Below, piece by piece: positions 47,883 to 59,147 of a stretch of 64,000 bases of DNA. A model generated the notes under the pieces. It was given only the letters and a program-made list of their open reading frames with translations. It was not told where the DNA came from and did not search any database. Source of the stretch: Rhodospirillales bacterium BBD 1991-14 (GTDB lineage Bacteria; Pseudomonadota; Alphaproteobacteria; Kiloniellales; Kiloniellaceae); assembly GCA_001657395.1 (NCBI GenBank), contig LYSY01000008.1, positions 1 to 64,000 of the forward strand, given 5' to 3'. The stretch's first letter is position 1. Every line of letters starts with the position of its first letter. A program made the translations under genes and the position numbers.

Positions 47883-48256
47883 GACTTTCGTTCCTTTCCA
47901 TCAGATCCGTGGGGGGAGTTGTCCCGGGTTTTCTGCCGCTTGAGGAAAGCGTCCAGGGCGTCCAGCCGGGCTTCCCAGAAGCGCCGTGTTTCTTCCATCC
48001 AGCGCGCCGCCTCCAGGATCGGTGCGCCTTCGAAGGAAAGCTGATGCACCCGGCCCTGCACGTCGCGCTTCACGAGCCCTGCCCGCTCCAGCACCGCGAC
48101 GTGCTTGGAAACGGCATTGAGGGACATGTCGAAGGGCTCGGCGATCTCCGTCACCCGCGCCTCCCCCGCCATCAGGCGGCCCAGAATGGCCCGCCGGGTC
48201 GGGTCGGCGAGGGCGGAAAAGGTGCGGTCCAGGCGCTCTTCAGAATATTCAACCAT
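47879..48256 (-). CDS. ArsR-family transcriptional regulator
   Basis: 125 residues, ATG complementary to 48254-48256 (MVEYSEERLDRTFSALADPTRRAIL). It has the winged helix-turn-helix of ArsR/SmtB proteins (EARVTEIAEPFDMSLNAVSKHVAVLERAGLV), and no Cys residues for metal sensing, so it is probably not a metal sensor. There is no Shine-Dalgarno before the ATG; the start codon is within a 24-base perfect palindrome, suggesting a leaderless, self-repressed gene. It heads the SRPBCC/DUF899 operon. Confidence 0.9.
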   Translation of the reverse strand: MVEYSEERLDRTFSALADPTRRAILGRLMAGEARVTEIAEPFDMSLNAVSKHVAVLERAGLVKRDVQGRVHQLSFEGAPILEAARWMEETRRFWEARLDALDAFLKRQKTRDNSPHGSDGKERKS

Positions 48257-48268
48257 ATGGTTGAATAT
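48245..48268. promoter_or_regulatory. Perfect 24-base palindrome over the ArsR start codon
   Basis: Half-site ATATTCAACCAT followed by its exact inverse. The ATG of the ArsR gene is at the centre. Best read as the autoregulatory operator of this regulator; the divergent uvrB gene starts 135 bases away. Confidence 0.8.
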
Positions 48269-48402
48269 ATGAGATCGCGGGCCGGCCGTCAAGAGGCCGG
48301 CCGCGCGCTCCTGCCAGGCTCCCGACTCTCCTGACAGACTGCTGGCAGGAGGCCCCCTTCTGGCCTCTGGCATCGGCGGGGGTGCGGCGCATATAAAGAG
48401 GC

Positions 48403-50583
<2,181 letters not shown>

Positions 50584-50603
50584 ACCGCCGGCGCTAGAAC
50601 GGG

Positions 50604-50972
50604 TCAGGCCGGGTCGTCGCTTTCGTCTTCGGCCATCAGAAAGCCGCGGCGGGCGCGCCGGTAGCGCACGACCAGAACCAGCAGGGCCAGCGGCAGCAGG
50701 ACAACCATCGCCGCGATCGCCAGCACCCAGAGCAGGATCATCAGCGGGAGAAACTCCCCCGCCGCCGTGCTGGTCAGGGCCTCGACAACACCGAACACCC
50801 AGCCCGCTGCGTAGAAGCCGAGGCCGGCCAGCATGGCGAGGGCGGCGTAGAACAGCGCGCCCGGCCCGGCCGCCGCAAGGAACAGAAGGTCGACGGCGAG
50901 AAGGGTGTAGGCGATCGCCAGACCGATGGCCAGAATGGCAATCTTGCGCAGGATCATGACGTGTTCGGGCAT
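50604..50972 (-). CDS. Multi-pass membrane protein of unknown function
   Basis: 122 residues, ATG complementary to 50970-50972 with GGGAG upstream; the longer frame to 51071 is not convincing. Three to four hydrophobic helices are visible: ILRKIAILAIGLAIAYTLLAVDLLFLAAAG, ALFYAALAMLAGLGFYAAGWVFGV, and FLPLMILLWVLAIAAMVVLLPLALLVLVV, followed by a basic then acidic tail (RYRRARRG...EDESDD). No family was recognised. It converges with uvrB. Confidence 0.7.
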   Translation of the reverse strand: MPEHVMILRKIAILAIGLAIAYTLLAVDLLFLAAAGPGALFYAALAMLAGLGFYAAGWVFGVVEALTSTAAGEFLPLMILLWVLAIAAMVVLLPLALLVLVVRYRRARRGFLMAEDESDDPA

Positions 50973-51157
50973 AGGCTCCCGCACTCCCTTCCCATAGAGA
51001 AGACCGGTCCCGTAGAAACGACAGGTCCCGCAGAGACGGCAGGCCACCATCTCTGCGGCAACAGTCCCCATTCAGTCGCGGGCCCAGGGCGGCGGGTTCA
51101 AGACCCCGCGAGATCGGCCTATAGTATCCGCCTCGCCCGAGGACCCGACAGCCCACT

Positions 51158-51199
51158 GAAGCGCAGATGACGAAGCGCAGATGACGAAGCTCAGATGAC
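51158..51199. repeat. Three 14-base tandem repeats at the YaiI start site
   Basis: GAAGCGCAGATGAC occurs twice and GAAGCTCAGATGAC once, head to tail. Each contains ATGA. The last copy supplies the start codon at 51195. Confidence 0.9.
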
Positions 51200-51683
51200 T
51201 CCGCCCGCACCGCCCCCCGGCACCATCCCAGGAACGATCTACGTCGATGCCGATGCCTGCCCGGTGAAGCAGGAGATCTACAAGGTCGCAGAGCGGCACG
51301 GCTGGACCGTACAGGTAGTGGCCAACGATATCATCGCCCTGCCGGTCCATCCCCTGATCAAACGCGTGGTGGTGGACGGGGGCTTCGATGCCGCCGACGA
51401 TTGGATCGCCGAACGGGCCGGACCGGGCGATGTCGTGATCACCGCCGACGTGCCGCTGGCCGGCCGCTGCGTGAAGGCCGGCGCCGCCGTTCTCGGTCAC
51501 AGCGGCAAGACCTTTTCCGACCGCTCCATCGGTATGCAGCTCGCGACCCGCAACCTGATGACCGAGCTGCGCGAGGCGGGCCAGGTGACCGGCGGGCCCC
51601 GGCCGTTTTCCAAGCGCGACCGCTCTGCCTTCCTCTCCGCCCTGCACGAGACCATTCTGCGGCTCACCCGCACCGCCCGCTAA
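51195..51683 (+). CDS. YaiI/YqxD (DUF188) family protein
   Basis: 162 residues. It begins with a Pro-rich stretch, then IYVDADACPVKQEIYKVAERHGW, the first strand of the DUF188 fold with its conserved acidic residues, then GGFDAADDWIAERAGPGDVVITADVPLAG and GKTFSDRSIGMQLATRNLM. The family is predicted to be a PIN/NYN-like nuclease; no activity is established. The ATG is provided by the third of three tandem 14-base repeats, and no clear Shine-Dalgarno is seen. Single gene upstream of msrB. Confidence 0.88.
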   Translation: MTPPAPPPGTIPGTIYVDADACPVKQEIYKVAERHGWTVQVVANDIIALPVHPLIKRVVVDGGFDAADDWIAERAGPGDVVITADVPLAGRCVKAGAAVLGHSGKTFSDRSIGMQLATRNLMTELREAGQVTGGPRPFSKRDRSAFLSALHETILRLTRTAR

Positions 51684-51831
51684 GGCGCGTCGTCGGTTAG
51701 AGCGCTCTCCAGCCCGGCCGCAGACGCAGATCCGCCCCGCCCAAGCTTTGAAGTCAGCCCGCCAGGGCGTAGCATCCTTGTCCGAGAAGACGACTGATTG
51801 AAGCAGGGCAGCCAGCGTGGGAGACCGGTCG

Positions 51832-52242
51832 ATGTCGGCGAAGATCGAGAAAAGCGATCGCGAGTGGCGCGAAATGCTGACCCGCGAGCAGTACTACGTG
51901 ACCCGCATGGCGGGCACCGAGCGGGCCTTCAGCGGGCGCTACCACGACTGCAAGATCCCGGGCCGCTATCACTGTATCTGTTGCGACCAGCCCCTTTTCG
52001 ACTCGGCGGCCAAGTTCGATTCGGGCACCGGGTGGCCGTCGTTCTATGCGGCGATCGGTCCCGCCGCGGTTGCAACCCGCGAGGACCGCAGCCTCTGGAT
52101 GCGGCGCACCGAGGTGCTTTGCGCCCGCTGCGATGCCCACCTCGGCCATGTCTTCGAGGACGGCCCGCCGCCGACAGGCCTGCGCTACTGCATGAATTCC
52201 GCGGCCTTGAAGCTGGTTCCGGCCCCGCGCGAGGGGGGCTAG
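51832..52242 (+). CDS. msrB: Peptide-methionine (R)-S-oxide reductase MsrB
   Basis: 136 residues, ATG at 51832 (a GTG at 51817 is in frame but GGGAGA serves the ATG). Beta-core motifs: [10 protein letters not shown]-like start, [13 protein letters not shown] and [18 protein letters not shown] (zinc Cys48/51 and Cys97/100), [10 protein letters not shown], and the catalytic Cys120 in RYCMNSAAL. It reduces the R form of methionine sulfoxide in the cytosol using thioredoxin; trxB is earlier in the window. The MsrA partner is not present. Confidence 0.95.
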   Translation: MSAKIEKSDREWREMLTREQYYVTRMAGTERAFSGRYHDCKIPGRYHCICCDQPLFDSAAKFDSGTGWPSFYAAIGPAAVATREDRSLWMRRTEVLCARCDAHLGHVFEDGPPPTGLRYCMNSAALKLVPAPREGG

Positions 52243-52468
52243 AGCAGGCCCCGCCGCCTCCCGCACCCCGGTTTGCGGCGGCTGATCCGGCTCAAGGCGG
52301 CAGAAATCAGCCGCGCCGGCACAGAAGCAATTGAAAACCGTGAGAACAATCGACATTTAAGGGCAGCTCAGCCATTGTGCGGGCCGCCGCAGCCGGTTCT
52401 CCTCTTGCAGACCCGGCACCCTGATTGCCACCCGTCCTCCTTAACCAGCCCGAGAACCAGTTGCGGAT

Positions 52469-53500
52469 ATGACAGCATTAGCGTTTCTGCAGGCTGGCGG
52501 TGGGTTGGTGCTGTTGTTCATCGGCGGTGAGGTGCTGCTGCGCGGCGCCGTCGGCCTGTCCTTGCGCTTCGGCCTGTCTCCCCTGCTGATCGGCCTGACG
52601 GTGGTCGCCTTTGCAACGTCGATGCCGGAACTGGTGGTCACCCTGACCGCCGGAATCCAGGGTTCGACCGACATCGGCATCGGCAACGTGGTGGGCTCGA
52701 ACATTGCCAACATCCTGCTGATCCTCGGCGTCTCGGCACTGCTCTGCCCGATCCTCAAGGAGCCCAAGCGTCTGCTCCGGGACATTGCCGTCATGGTCGG
52801 CGCCACCGCGGTCTTCATGGCGCTGGCCTTCATGGGCACCATGACCCTGATGCACGGCGTCATCATGATCGTTCTGCTGGTTGCCTATCTCTGGGCCAGC
52901 TACCGCGCCGAGATCAAAGGCGGCAACGACGCGGACACCGGACTGGAGGCGATCGAGGAGGCCGGCGCCGCACCGCGCTCGACCTGGCTGGCGCTGGTGC
53001 TGGTGATCGGCGGGATCGTCGCCCTGGCTGCGGGCTCGGAGCTGCTGGTGCGCGGCGCCCTGCAGATAGCCCGTGCCGCGGGCGTGTCCGAATCGGTCAT
53101 CGGCCTGACACTGGTGGCTTTCGGCACGTCGCTGCCGGAACTTGCGACCGCCATCGTCGCCGCCATCCGCGGCCATACCGAGGTGGCGCTGGGCAACGTC
53201 CTGGGATCCAACATCTTCAATCTTCTCCTGATCCTCGGCTCCCTTTTCATTCTGACCCCGGTGGTGGTCTCGCCCGAGGTCCTGGGCTTCGATATCTGGA
53301 TCCTCGCGGCGGCAACCCTGATCGCGGTTCCGGTCATGCTGATCGGCAAACGCATGGGCCGCGTGTCGGGTGCCGTGTTCATTGCCCTTTACGTCGCCTT
53401 CATCTGGATTCAGTTCGAACCGCAGAAGCCGGCGGTGGCCGAGTCCCTTGAAAACGAAAGCAGCAATCGGCACGCCCTGTCTCTGGCGAGCCCGGGCTAG
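52469..53500 (+). CDS. Calcium/sodium antiporter (CaCA family, YrbG-like)
   Basis: 343 residues, about ten transmembrane helices. The two inverted alpha-repeats are easily seen: GLTVVAFATSMPELVVT...GIGNVVGSNIANILLILG near residues 42-90, and GLTLVAFGTSLPELATA...ALGNVLGSNIFNLLLILG near 210-260, each with the Glu that binds Ca2+/Na+. An acidic cytoplasmic loop (DADTGLEAIEEAG) lies between the halves. It should exchange Na+ for Ca2+ across the inner membrane. It is followed by folB 32 bases later. Confidence 0.93.
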   Translation: MTALAFLQAGGGLVLLFIGGEVLLRGAVGLSLRFGLSPLLIGLTVVAFATSMPELVVTLTAGIQGSTDIGIGNVVGSNIANILLILGVSALLCPILKEPKRLLRDIAVMVGATAVFMALAFMGTMTLMHGVIMIVLLVAYLWASYRAEIKGGNDADTGLEAIEEAGAAPRSTWLALVLVIGGIVALAAGSELLVRGALQIARAAGVSESVIGLTLVAFGTSLPELATAIVAAIRGHTEVALGNVLGSNIFNLLLILGSLFILTPVVVSPEVLGFDIWILAAATLIAVPVMLIGKRMGRVSGAVFIALYVAFIWIQFEPQKPAVAESLENESSNRHALSLASPG

Positions 53501-53532
53501 CCCGCGGACCGGCAAAGGCCGATACTGATTGC

Positions 53533-53976
53533 ATGAGCGCGACAACCAGAACCCCAGCCGACCCGCAGGCGCCAAGCGCTGCTCCAGAAGCCGACCCGAA
53601 CGCCGACTGCGAGATTCTGGCCCAACGTGTCGTCATCCGCGATCTGACCGTTTCCTGCAGCATCGGCGTCAGCGATGAAGAGCGCACCCGCCGGCAACGG
53701 CTGCGCCTGAACCTGGAGCTGCTGGTCGAGCCGCAGCCGCCGCAGCACGACAACATCAACGAGGTGCTGGACTACGGCGTGCTGGCGGAGGCGATCCGCA
53801 AGCGCAGTGTGGCGGGGGGCGTGCGGCTGCTGGAAACCCTGGCCGAAGACCTGGCCGGGATCTGCTTCGGCTTTCCGCAGGTCCTCGAGGCGCGGATCAG
53901 GATCGAGAAGCTGGATCGCTACGCCGATATCGGTGGCATCGGCATCGAGATCAAGCGCCGCCGACAGCGCCGCTGA
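53533..53976 (+). CDS. folB: Dihydroneopterin aldolase (FolB)
   Basis: 147 residues, ATG at 53533. After about 30 non-conserved Pro/Ala-rich residues the FolB domain begins: VVIRDLTVSCSIGVSDEERTRRQRLRLNLEL, then LDYGVLAEAIRKRSVAGGVRLLETLAEDLA and IEKLDRYADIGGIGIEIKR. The catalytic Glu is in RLLETLAED and the start of the domain carries IGV. It converts dihydroneopterin to hydroxymethyl-dihydropterin in folate synthesis; the domain is also found in epimerases. A downstream start is possible. Confidence 0.88.
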   Translation: MSATTRTPADPQAPSAAPEADPNADCEILAQRVVIRDLTVSCSIGVSDEERTRRQRLRLNLELLVEPQPPQHDNINEVLDYGVLAEAIRKRSVAGGVRLLETLAEDLAGICFGFPQVLEARIRIEKLDRYADIGGIGIEIKRRRQRR

Positions 53977-54354
53977 AGCCGGACTCGATTCCGCTAAACC
54001 CTTGCTCTAGAAGCCAATCCCGGCTCCTATGGAGCATCAGTTTTACACAGGTTCTGCAGGACTTCGATTACCCCCTTCGTGTATGATGACTTTTTTGAGG
54101 CAGCGCCGTTTACTTTATTCTTGACTTGTTTTTTCTTACGATAAATCAATAATTTGACATCATTTGCCTAAAAATTAAGCAGATTAATAAAAATGTAGAA
54201 TTCCCTAAGACTCGACTTCTGGCCACCTTAGATAATCACAGTTTTATCCACAGCTTTGGTGGATAGAATCCCCAGGGCCTCGGGAGCATTGACCGGCGGC
54301 CCGGGTGTTGATTTTCTCCTTGCCGAAGACCTCAGCCTAACCACTTGATTTGCA
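53977..54354. other. AT-rich intergenic region with DnaA-box-like sites, upstream of uvrC
   Basis: No gene is seen. 54090-54215 is strongly AT-rich (TTTATTCTTGACTTG, ATAAATCAATAATTTGAC, AAAATTAAGCAG, TTAATAAAAATG). A perfect DnaA box TTATCCACA lies at 54244-54252; a diverged inverse (GGTGGATAG) is at 54258-54266, and a weaker TTTTACACA at 54041. The region must also contain the uvrC promoter. Confidence 0.5.
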
Positions 54355-56373
54355 ATGGCCCGACCCCCAAAGCGCCGCCTGAGCGACCCCTCCATCGGTG
54401 GCAAACGCTCCGCCATGGGCATGGAAGAGGACCCTGCCGAACCCTATCTGCCGCCGCCCGCGGCAGAGGGTGAGGCGGCCGCACCGGGGTTTGCCGAAAC
54501 GCCGGAAGACGACACTCTCGGCCAGGGTCTGGCGCGCGGCGTCGCGGTGATCGCCGAAACGGTGAAGACCCTGACCGCCAGTTCCGGTGTCTACCGGATG
54601 ATGAACCGGCGCGGCGATGCGCTCTATGTCGGCAAGGCGCGCAATCTGAAACGCCGCGTCACGGCTTATACGCAGATCGGCAAGTTGCCGCGGCGTCTGC
54701 AGCGCATGGTCGCCGAGACCGTCGCCATGGAAGTGGTCGAGACACACACCGAGGTTGAAGCGCTGTTGCTGGAAAGCAACCTCATCAAACGCTTCATGCC
54801 GCGCTACAACGTGCTGCTGCGCGACGACAAGTCGTTCCCCTATATCCTGCTGACCGACGATCACGCAGTGCCGCAGATCACGAAACACCGCGGCGCCCAG
54901 ACCCGCGAGGGCGACTACTTCGGCCCCTTCGCATCGGCCGGCGCGGTGAACCGCACGATCACGGCCTTGGAGCGCGCCTTTCTTCTGCGCTCCTGTTCCG
55001 ATGCGGTCTATGCCGCGCGCACCCGGCCCTGCCTGATGTATCAGATCAAGCGCTGCTCGGCCCCTTGTGTCGAGCGCATCTCGGCAGCCGACTATCAGGA
55101 CCTGGTGCGCCAGGCCCGCGACTTTCTGACCGGCAGCTCGCAGGAGGTGCAGCAGCAGCTTGCCGCAGCCATGGAGTCGGCGGCGGAGGCCCTGGACTTC
55201 GAATCGGCGGCCACCTACCGGGACCGCATCCGCGCCCTCGCCCACATTCAGTCGCACCAGGACATCAACATCGAAGGCGTCGACAATGCCGACGTCATCG
55301 CCGCCCACGAGGAAGGCGGGCAGATCTGCCTGCAGGTTTTCTTCTTCCGCGCCGGGCGCAACTACGGCAACCGCGCCTACTTCCCCAGCCATGACAAGAG
55401 CCTGGGCATCGGCGAAGTGCTGGGCGCCTTCCTTGCCCAGTTCTACGAAAACAAGCCGGTGCCGAAGACCATCCTGGTCAGCCACCGCCTGAACGAGGAA
55501 GACCTGCTCGCCGAAGCGCTGTCGGTGAAGGCGGAGCGCAAGATCGAGATCCTGCGCCCGCAGCGCGGCGCCAAGCGCAAGCTCATCGACAACGCGCTGC
55601 ACAACGCCCGCGAGGCGCTCGCCCGCCGCCTGGCGGAGAGCAGCAGCCAGCGCCGGCTGCTGGAGAAGCTGGCCGAGGTCTTCGCCCTGGACGGCACGCC
55701 GGAGCGCATCGAGATCTACGACAACAGCCACATCCAGGGCAGCGAGCCCTACGGCGGCATGGTGGTGGCCGGACCGGAGGGTTTCGTCAAGAACGCCTAC
55801 CGCAAGTTCCGCATCAAGGACCCGGGGACCGCCGCCGGCGACGACTACGCCATGATGCGCGAGGTCCTGACCCGCCGCTTCAAGCGCGCCCTGAAGGAAG
55901 ACCCGGAGCGCAGCGGCGGCACCTGGCCCGACCTGGTGCTGCTGGACGGCGGCCAGGGACAGCTCAACAGCGGGCGCGAGGTGCTGGCCGACCTGGGCCT
56001 CGGCGACCTGCCGATCGCCGCGGTTGCCAAGGGGCCGGACCGCGACGCCGGGCGCGAGCGCATCTTCGTGCCCGGCAAGCCCTCCTTCATGCTGCAGCCG
56101 CGCGACCCCCTGCTCTACTTCATTCAGCGTCTGCGCGACGAGGCGCACCGCTTCGCCATCGGCAGCCATCGCGCCGGGCGCTCCAAGGCGCGGCTGCGAT
56201 CCGTCCTCGACGAGGTGCCGGGCATCGGCGCCAAGCGCAAGAAGGCCCTGCTGCTGCATTTCGGCGCCGCCAAGGCCGTGGCCCGCGCCGGCCTGGCCGA
56301 CCTGGAGGCGGTGGAGGGCATCAGCAAGACCGTGGCGCGCAAGATCTACGACCATTTCCACCGGGAGGGCTGA
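54355..56373 (+). CDS. uvrC: Excinuclease ABC subunit C
   Basis: 672 residues. GIY-YIG endonuclease domain ([25 protein letters not shown]; about 78-165), UvrB-binding UVR segment ([21 protein letters not shown]), the RNase H-like 5' nuclease domain ([33 protein letters not shown]) and C-terminal helix-hairpin-helix repeats ([33 protein letters not shown]). It makes both incisions in nucleotide excision repair. ATG at 54355; the first 65 residues are not conserved, so the true start may be later. Followed by pgsA. Confidence 0.97.
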   Translation: MARPPKRRLSDPSIGGKRSAMGMEEDPAEPYLPPPAAEGEAAAPGFAETPEDDTLGQGLARGVAVIAETVKTLTASSGVYRMMNRRGDALYVGKARNLKRRVTAYTQIGKLPRRLQRMVAETVAMEVVETHTEVEALLLESNLIKRFMPRYNVLLRDDKSFPYILLTDDHAVPQITKHRGAQTREGDYFGPFASAGAVNRTITALERAFLLRSCSDAVYAARTRPCLMYQIKRCSAPCVERISAADYQDLVRQARDFLTGSSQEVQQQLAAAMESAAEALDFESAATYRDRIRALAHIQSHQDINIEGVDNADVIAAHEEGGQICLQVFFFRAGRNYGNRAYFPSHDKSLGIGEVLGAFLAQFYENKPVPKTILVSHRLNEEDLLAEALSVKAERKIEILRPQRGAKRKLIDNALHNAREALARRLAESSSQRRLLEKLAEVFALDGTPERIEIYDNSHIQGSEPYGGMVVAGPEGFVKNAYRKFRIKDPGTAAGDDYAMMREVLTRRFKRALKEDPERSGGTWPDLVLLDGGQGQLNSGREVLADLGLGDLPIAAVAKGPDRDAGRERIFVPGKPSFMLQPRDPLLYFIQRLRDEAHRFAIGSHRAGRSKARLRSVLDEVPGIGAKRKKALLLHFGAAKAVARAGLADLEAVEGISKTVARKIYDHFHREG

Positions 56374-56507
56374 TGGCGCCGGCCTTTGCGTGAACATTTC
56401 ACGCAGTGGGTCGCCCGCCGCGGCTGTGCTACAAAGAGGGGTCGTTGCAGCAGTTCCGGAGCGCTGTTCCCGGCGCCGTATGAGTATAGGAAGGAAGACC
56501 GGCGGTC

Positions 56508-57080
56508 ATGCTGACCAGCCTGCCCAATCTGTTGACGCTTTCACGGATCGCGGCCATCCCGCTGCTGCTGATCCTGATCTATTTCGACACGCCGCTGCTG
56601 CGCTGGCTGGCGCTGGCCGGCTACATCCTGGCCTGCATCACCGACTACTTCGACGGCTATCTGGCCCGCCACCGGAACGAGGTCTCGCCGCTGGGCCGCT
56701 TTCTCGATCCCATCGCCGACAAGCTGCTGGTGGCTTCGCTCATCGTCATGCTGGTGGCGACCCAGCAGATCGCCGGTCTGCTCGTCATACCGGCGATCAT
56801 CATCCTGGCGCGCGAGATCCTGGTCTCCGGCCTGCGCGAGTACCTGGCCGAGATCAAGGTCTCGGTGCCTGTCACCAAGCTGGCCAAGTGGAAGACGACC
56901 ATCCAGATGCTGGCCCTCGGCTTTCTCATTGTCGGCGACGCCGGCCCGGCGGTGATCCCGGTGCAGTTCATCGGCGAGGCCGGGCTGTGGATCGCCGGCG
57001 TGCTGACCGCCATCACCGGCTACGACTATCTGGCCCGCGGCCTGAAGCACATGGTCGGCGAGGAAAGCGGCAGCCGGTGA
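56508..57080 (+). CDS. pgsA: CDP-diacylglycerol-glycerol-3-phosphate 3-phosphatidyltransferase
   Basis: 190 residues. ATG at 56508 with AGGAAG before it. Typical of the CDP-alcohol phosphatidyltransferase family: four or five hydrophobic helices and the signature TDYFDGYLARHRNEVSPLGRFLDPIADK (D-G-x2-A-R...G-x3-D-x3-D, with one substitution pattern normal to the family). It makes phosphatidylglycerol phosphate at the inner membrane. First gene of a close-packed run with the molybdenum cofactor genes (13-base gap to mobB). Confidence 0.93.
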   Translation: MLTSLPNLLTLSRIAAIPLLLILIYFDTPLLRWLALAGYILACITDYFDGYLARHRNEVSPLGRFLDPIADKLLVASLIVMLVATQQIAGLLVIPAIIILAREILVSGLREYLAEIKVSVPVTKLAKWKTTIQMLALGFLIVGDAGPAVIPVQFIGEAGLWIAGVLTAITGYDYLARGLKHMVGEESGSR

Positions 57081-57093
57081 AGGAACACATTCG

Positions 57094-57609
57094 ATGAAAG
57101 TCATCGGCTTCGCCGGCTGGAGCGGCAGCGGCAAGACCACGCTGGTCACCCAGTTGATCCCGGTCCTGGTGGGGCGCGGCGTCACGGTCTCGACCATGAA
57201 GCACGCCCACCATGCCTTCGACGTCGACAAGCCGGGCAAGGACTCCTACCAGCACCGCGCCGCCGGGGCGACCGAGGTGATGATCGGCTCCGGCAAGCGC
57301 TGGGCCCTGATGCACGAGCTGCGCGAAGAGGCCGAGCCCGACAGCGTCGGCCTCATGAAGCACATGAGCCCGGTCGACCTCCTGATCATCGAGGGCTGGA
57401 AGAAGGAAGGCCACGAGAAGATCGAGATCCACCGCCCCGCCCACGGCAAGCCGCTGATCCAGCCCGACGACCCCAAGGTGGTCGCCGTTGCATCAGACGC
57501 GGACCTGCCCGGCCTGCCGGTGCCGCGCCTCGACCTCAACGACATCGAAGCCATCGCCGACTTCATCGTCGACCACTGCGGCCTCGCCGCGAAGACGGCA
57601 GCCCAATAA
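57094..57609 (+). CDS. mobB: Molybdopterin-guanine dinucleotide biosynthesis adaptor MobB
   Basis: 171 residues. The P-loop is at residues 6-16 (GFAGWSGSGKTTLV), followed by GVTVSTMKHAHHAFDVDKPGKDS and DLLIIEGWKKEGHEKIEIHR, hallmarks of MobB. It binds GTP and helps MobA attach GMP to molybdopterin. Its neighbours moeA, moaD and moaE belong to the same pathway and all are within a few bases of one another, so this is one operon. Confidence 0.92.
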   Translation: MKVIGFAGWSGSGKTTLVTQLIPVLVGRGVTVSTMKHAHHAFDVDKPGKDSYQHRAAGATEVMIGSGKRWALMHELREEAEPDSVGLMKHMSPVDLLIIEGWKKEGHEKIEIHRPAHGKPLIQPDDPKVVAVASDADLPGLPVPRLDLNDIEAIADFIVDHCGLAAKTAAQ

Positions 57610-57614
57610 CGCCC

Positions 57615-58883
57615 ATGGCCCAGCTCACCGACGACTGCTTTGCCCAGGGCGGACCGCTGATGCGGGTCGCCGAGGCACGCCGGCTGCTGAGCGAGCGCAT
57701 CACCGCGGTGACGGAACGCAAGCGCGTGTCCTTGACCGGAGCGCTGGGGCGCATCCTGGCGGAGGACGTGGTCTCGCCGGTGAACATCCCGCCGGCGCCC
57801 AACTCCGCCGTCGACGGCTATGCGGTCTACCACGCCGACCTGGACCCGGATAAGGAAACGCGCCTGCCGGTCGCCGGGCGCATCACCGCCGGCCAGCAGG
57901 ACCTGCCCGAAGCCAAGCGCGGCACAGCGGTGCGCATCTTCACCGGTGCCCGCATGCCGGCCGGCGAGGATGGAGGCCCGGACACCGTGATGATGCAGGA
58001 GGACTGCACGCTGGAGGGCGAGGCCGTCATCATCCGGCCGGGCATCAAGCCGGGCGCCAACGCCCGCAAGGCCGGCGAGGACGTGACCGAAGGTGCGACC
58101 GTGCTCCACGCCGGCCAGCGCCTGCGGCCCCAGGACGTCGGCCAGGCCGCCGCCGTCGGGCGGCAGGACCTTCTGGTCTCGCAGCGCCTGAAGGTGGCGC
58201 TGTTTTCCACCGGCGACGAGCTGCGCGAGCCGGGCGGCGCCCTCGGCCCCGGCGCGATCTACGATTCCAACCGCTACACCATCCACGCGCTCCTGACCGG
58301 GCTCGGCTGTGCCGTCGACGACCTCGGCATTCTGCCCGACCGGCTGGAGGCCGTGCGCGACGCCCTGGACGGCGCGGAGGGACGCCACGACCTCATCGTC
58401 ACCTCCGGCGGCGTCTCGGTCGGCGAGGAGGACCACGTGAAATCAGCCGTCGAGGCGCTGGGCCAGCTTCATCTCTGGCGCCTCGCCGTGAAGCCGGGCC
58501 GGCCCATCGCCCTCGGCCAGGTGGGCCGCGTGCCCTTCGTCGGCCTGCCCGGCAATCCGGTCGCCGTGGTGGTGACCTTCCTGACGGTCGTGCGCCCCCT
58601 CATCCTCCGCCTGATGGGTGGCCAGGACGCGCCGCCCCATACCTTCCGCGTGCGCGCCGGCTTCGACCACAAGAAAAAGAAAGACCGGCGCGAGTGGGTG
58701 CGCGCGCGTCTGGTCGACGATCCCTCCGGGGCGCTGACGGCAGAGAAGTTCCCGCGCGACGGCGCCGGCATCCTCTCCTCCCTGGTCGCCGCCGACGGCC
58801 TGGTGGAACTGCCCGAGGACTTGACCCGCCTGGAGGCGGGCGCGATGGTGGACTTCCTGCCCTTCAGCGAAGTGGCGCAGTAA
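57615..58883 (+). CDS. moeA: Molybdopterin molybdenumtransferase
   Basis: 422 residues. The four-domain MoeA layout is clear: N-terminal region I (MRVAEARRLLSERI; NSAVDGYAVY), region II with GRITAGQ, region III (MoaB/Mog-like core: STGDELREPGG, GAIYDSNRYTIHALL, DLIVTSGGVSVGEEDHVK) and region IV at the C-terminus. It inserts molybdate into adenylylated molybdopterin. ATG at 57615, five bases after mobB. The insert in region IV (KKKKDRREWVRAR) is basic. Molybdoenzymes served include MsrP in this window. Confidence 0.95.
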   Translation: MAQLTDDCFAQGGPLMRVAEARRLLSERITAVTERKRVSLTGALGRILAEDVVSPVNIPPAPNSAVDGYAVYHADLDPDKETRLPVAGRITAGQQDLPEAKRGTAVRIFTGARMPAGEDGGPDTVMMQEDCTLEGEAVIIRPGIKPGANARKAGEDVTEGATVLHAGQRLRPQDVGQAAAVGRQDLLVSQRLKVALFSTGDELREPGGALGPGAIYDSNRYTIHALLTGLGCAVDDLGILPDRLEAVRDALDGAEGRHDLIVTSGGVSVGEEDHVKSAVEALGQLHLWRLAVKPGRPIALGQVGRVPFVGLPGNPVAVVVTFLTVVRPLILRLMGGQDAPPHTFRVRAGFDHKKKKDRREWVRARLVDDPSGALTAEKFPRDGAGILSSLVAADGLVELPEDLTRLEAGAMVDFLPFSEVAQ

Positions 58884-58893
58884 GGAGAAGGCC

Positions 58894-59145
58894 TTGAAGC
58901 TGCTGTATTTCGCCTGGGTGAAGACCAAGACGGGCCTCTCTGAAGAGGAGGTGACGCCGCCCGAGGACGTTGCCACCGTGGCCGAGCTGCTGACATGGCT
59001 GGAGGGCCGCGGGCCGGAGTTCGCCGACGCGCTGTCGGACCGCGAGGCCATCCGCGTGGCGGTAAACCAGTCTTTCGCCAAATCCGGCGACCCGGTCGGC
59101 CCCAACGACGAGATCGCCCTCTTCCCGCCGGTGACGGGAGGTTAG
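58894..59145 (+). CDS. moaD: Molybdopterin synthase small subunit (sulfur carrier)
   Basis: 83 residues, TTG start at 58894 with AAGGAGAAGG just before it. Ubiquitin-like beta-grasp fold (MKLLYFAWVKTKTG; GPNDEIALFPPVTGG) ending in the diagnostic Gly-Gly, which is adenylated and thiocarboxylated. It delivers sulfur to precursor Z together with MoaE. The stop is two bases before the moaE start. Confidence 0.93.
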   Translation: MKLLYFAWVKTKTGLSEEEVTPPEDVATVAELLTWLEGRGPEFADALSDREAIRVAVNQSFAKSGDPVGPNDEIALFPPVTGG

Positions 59146-59147
59146 AG

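Noticed and set aside
54337-56397. 686-residue minus-strand frame opposite uvrC
   Set aside because: Shadow; uvrC has all catalytic motifs.
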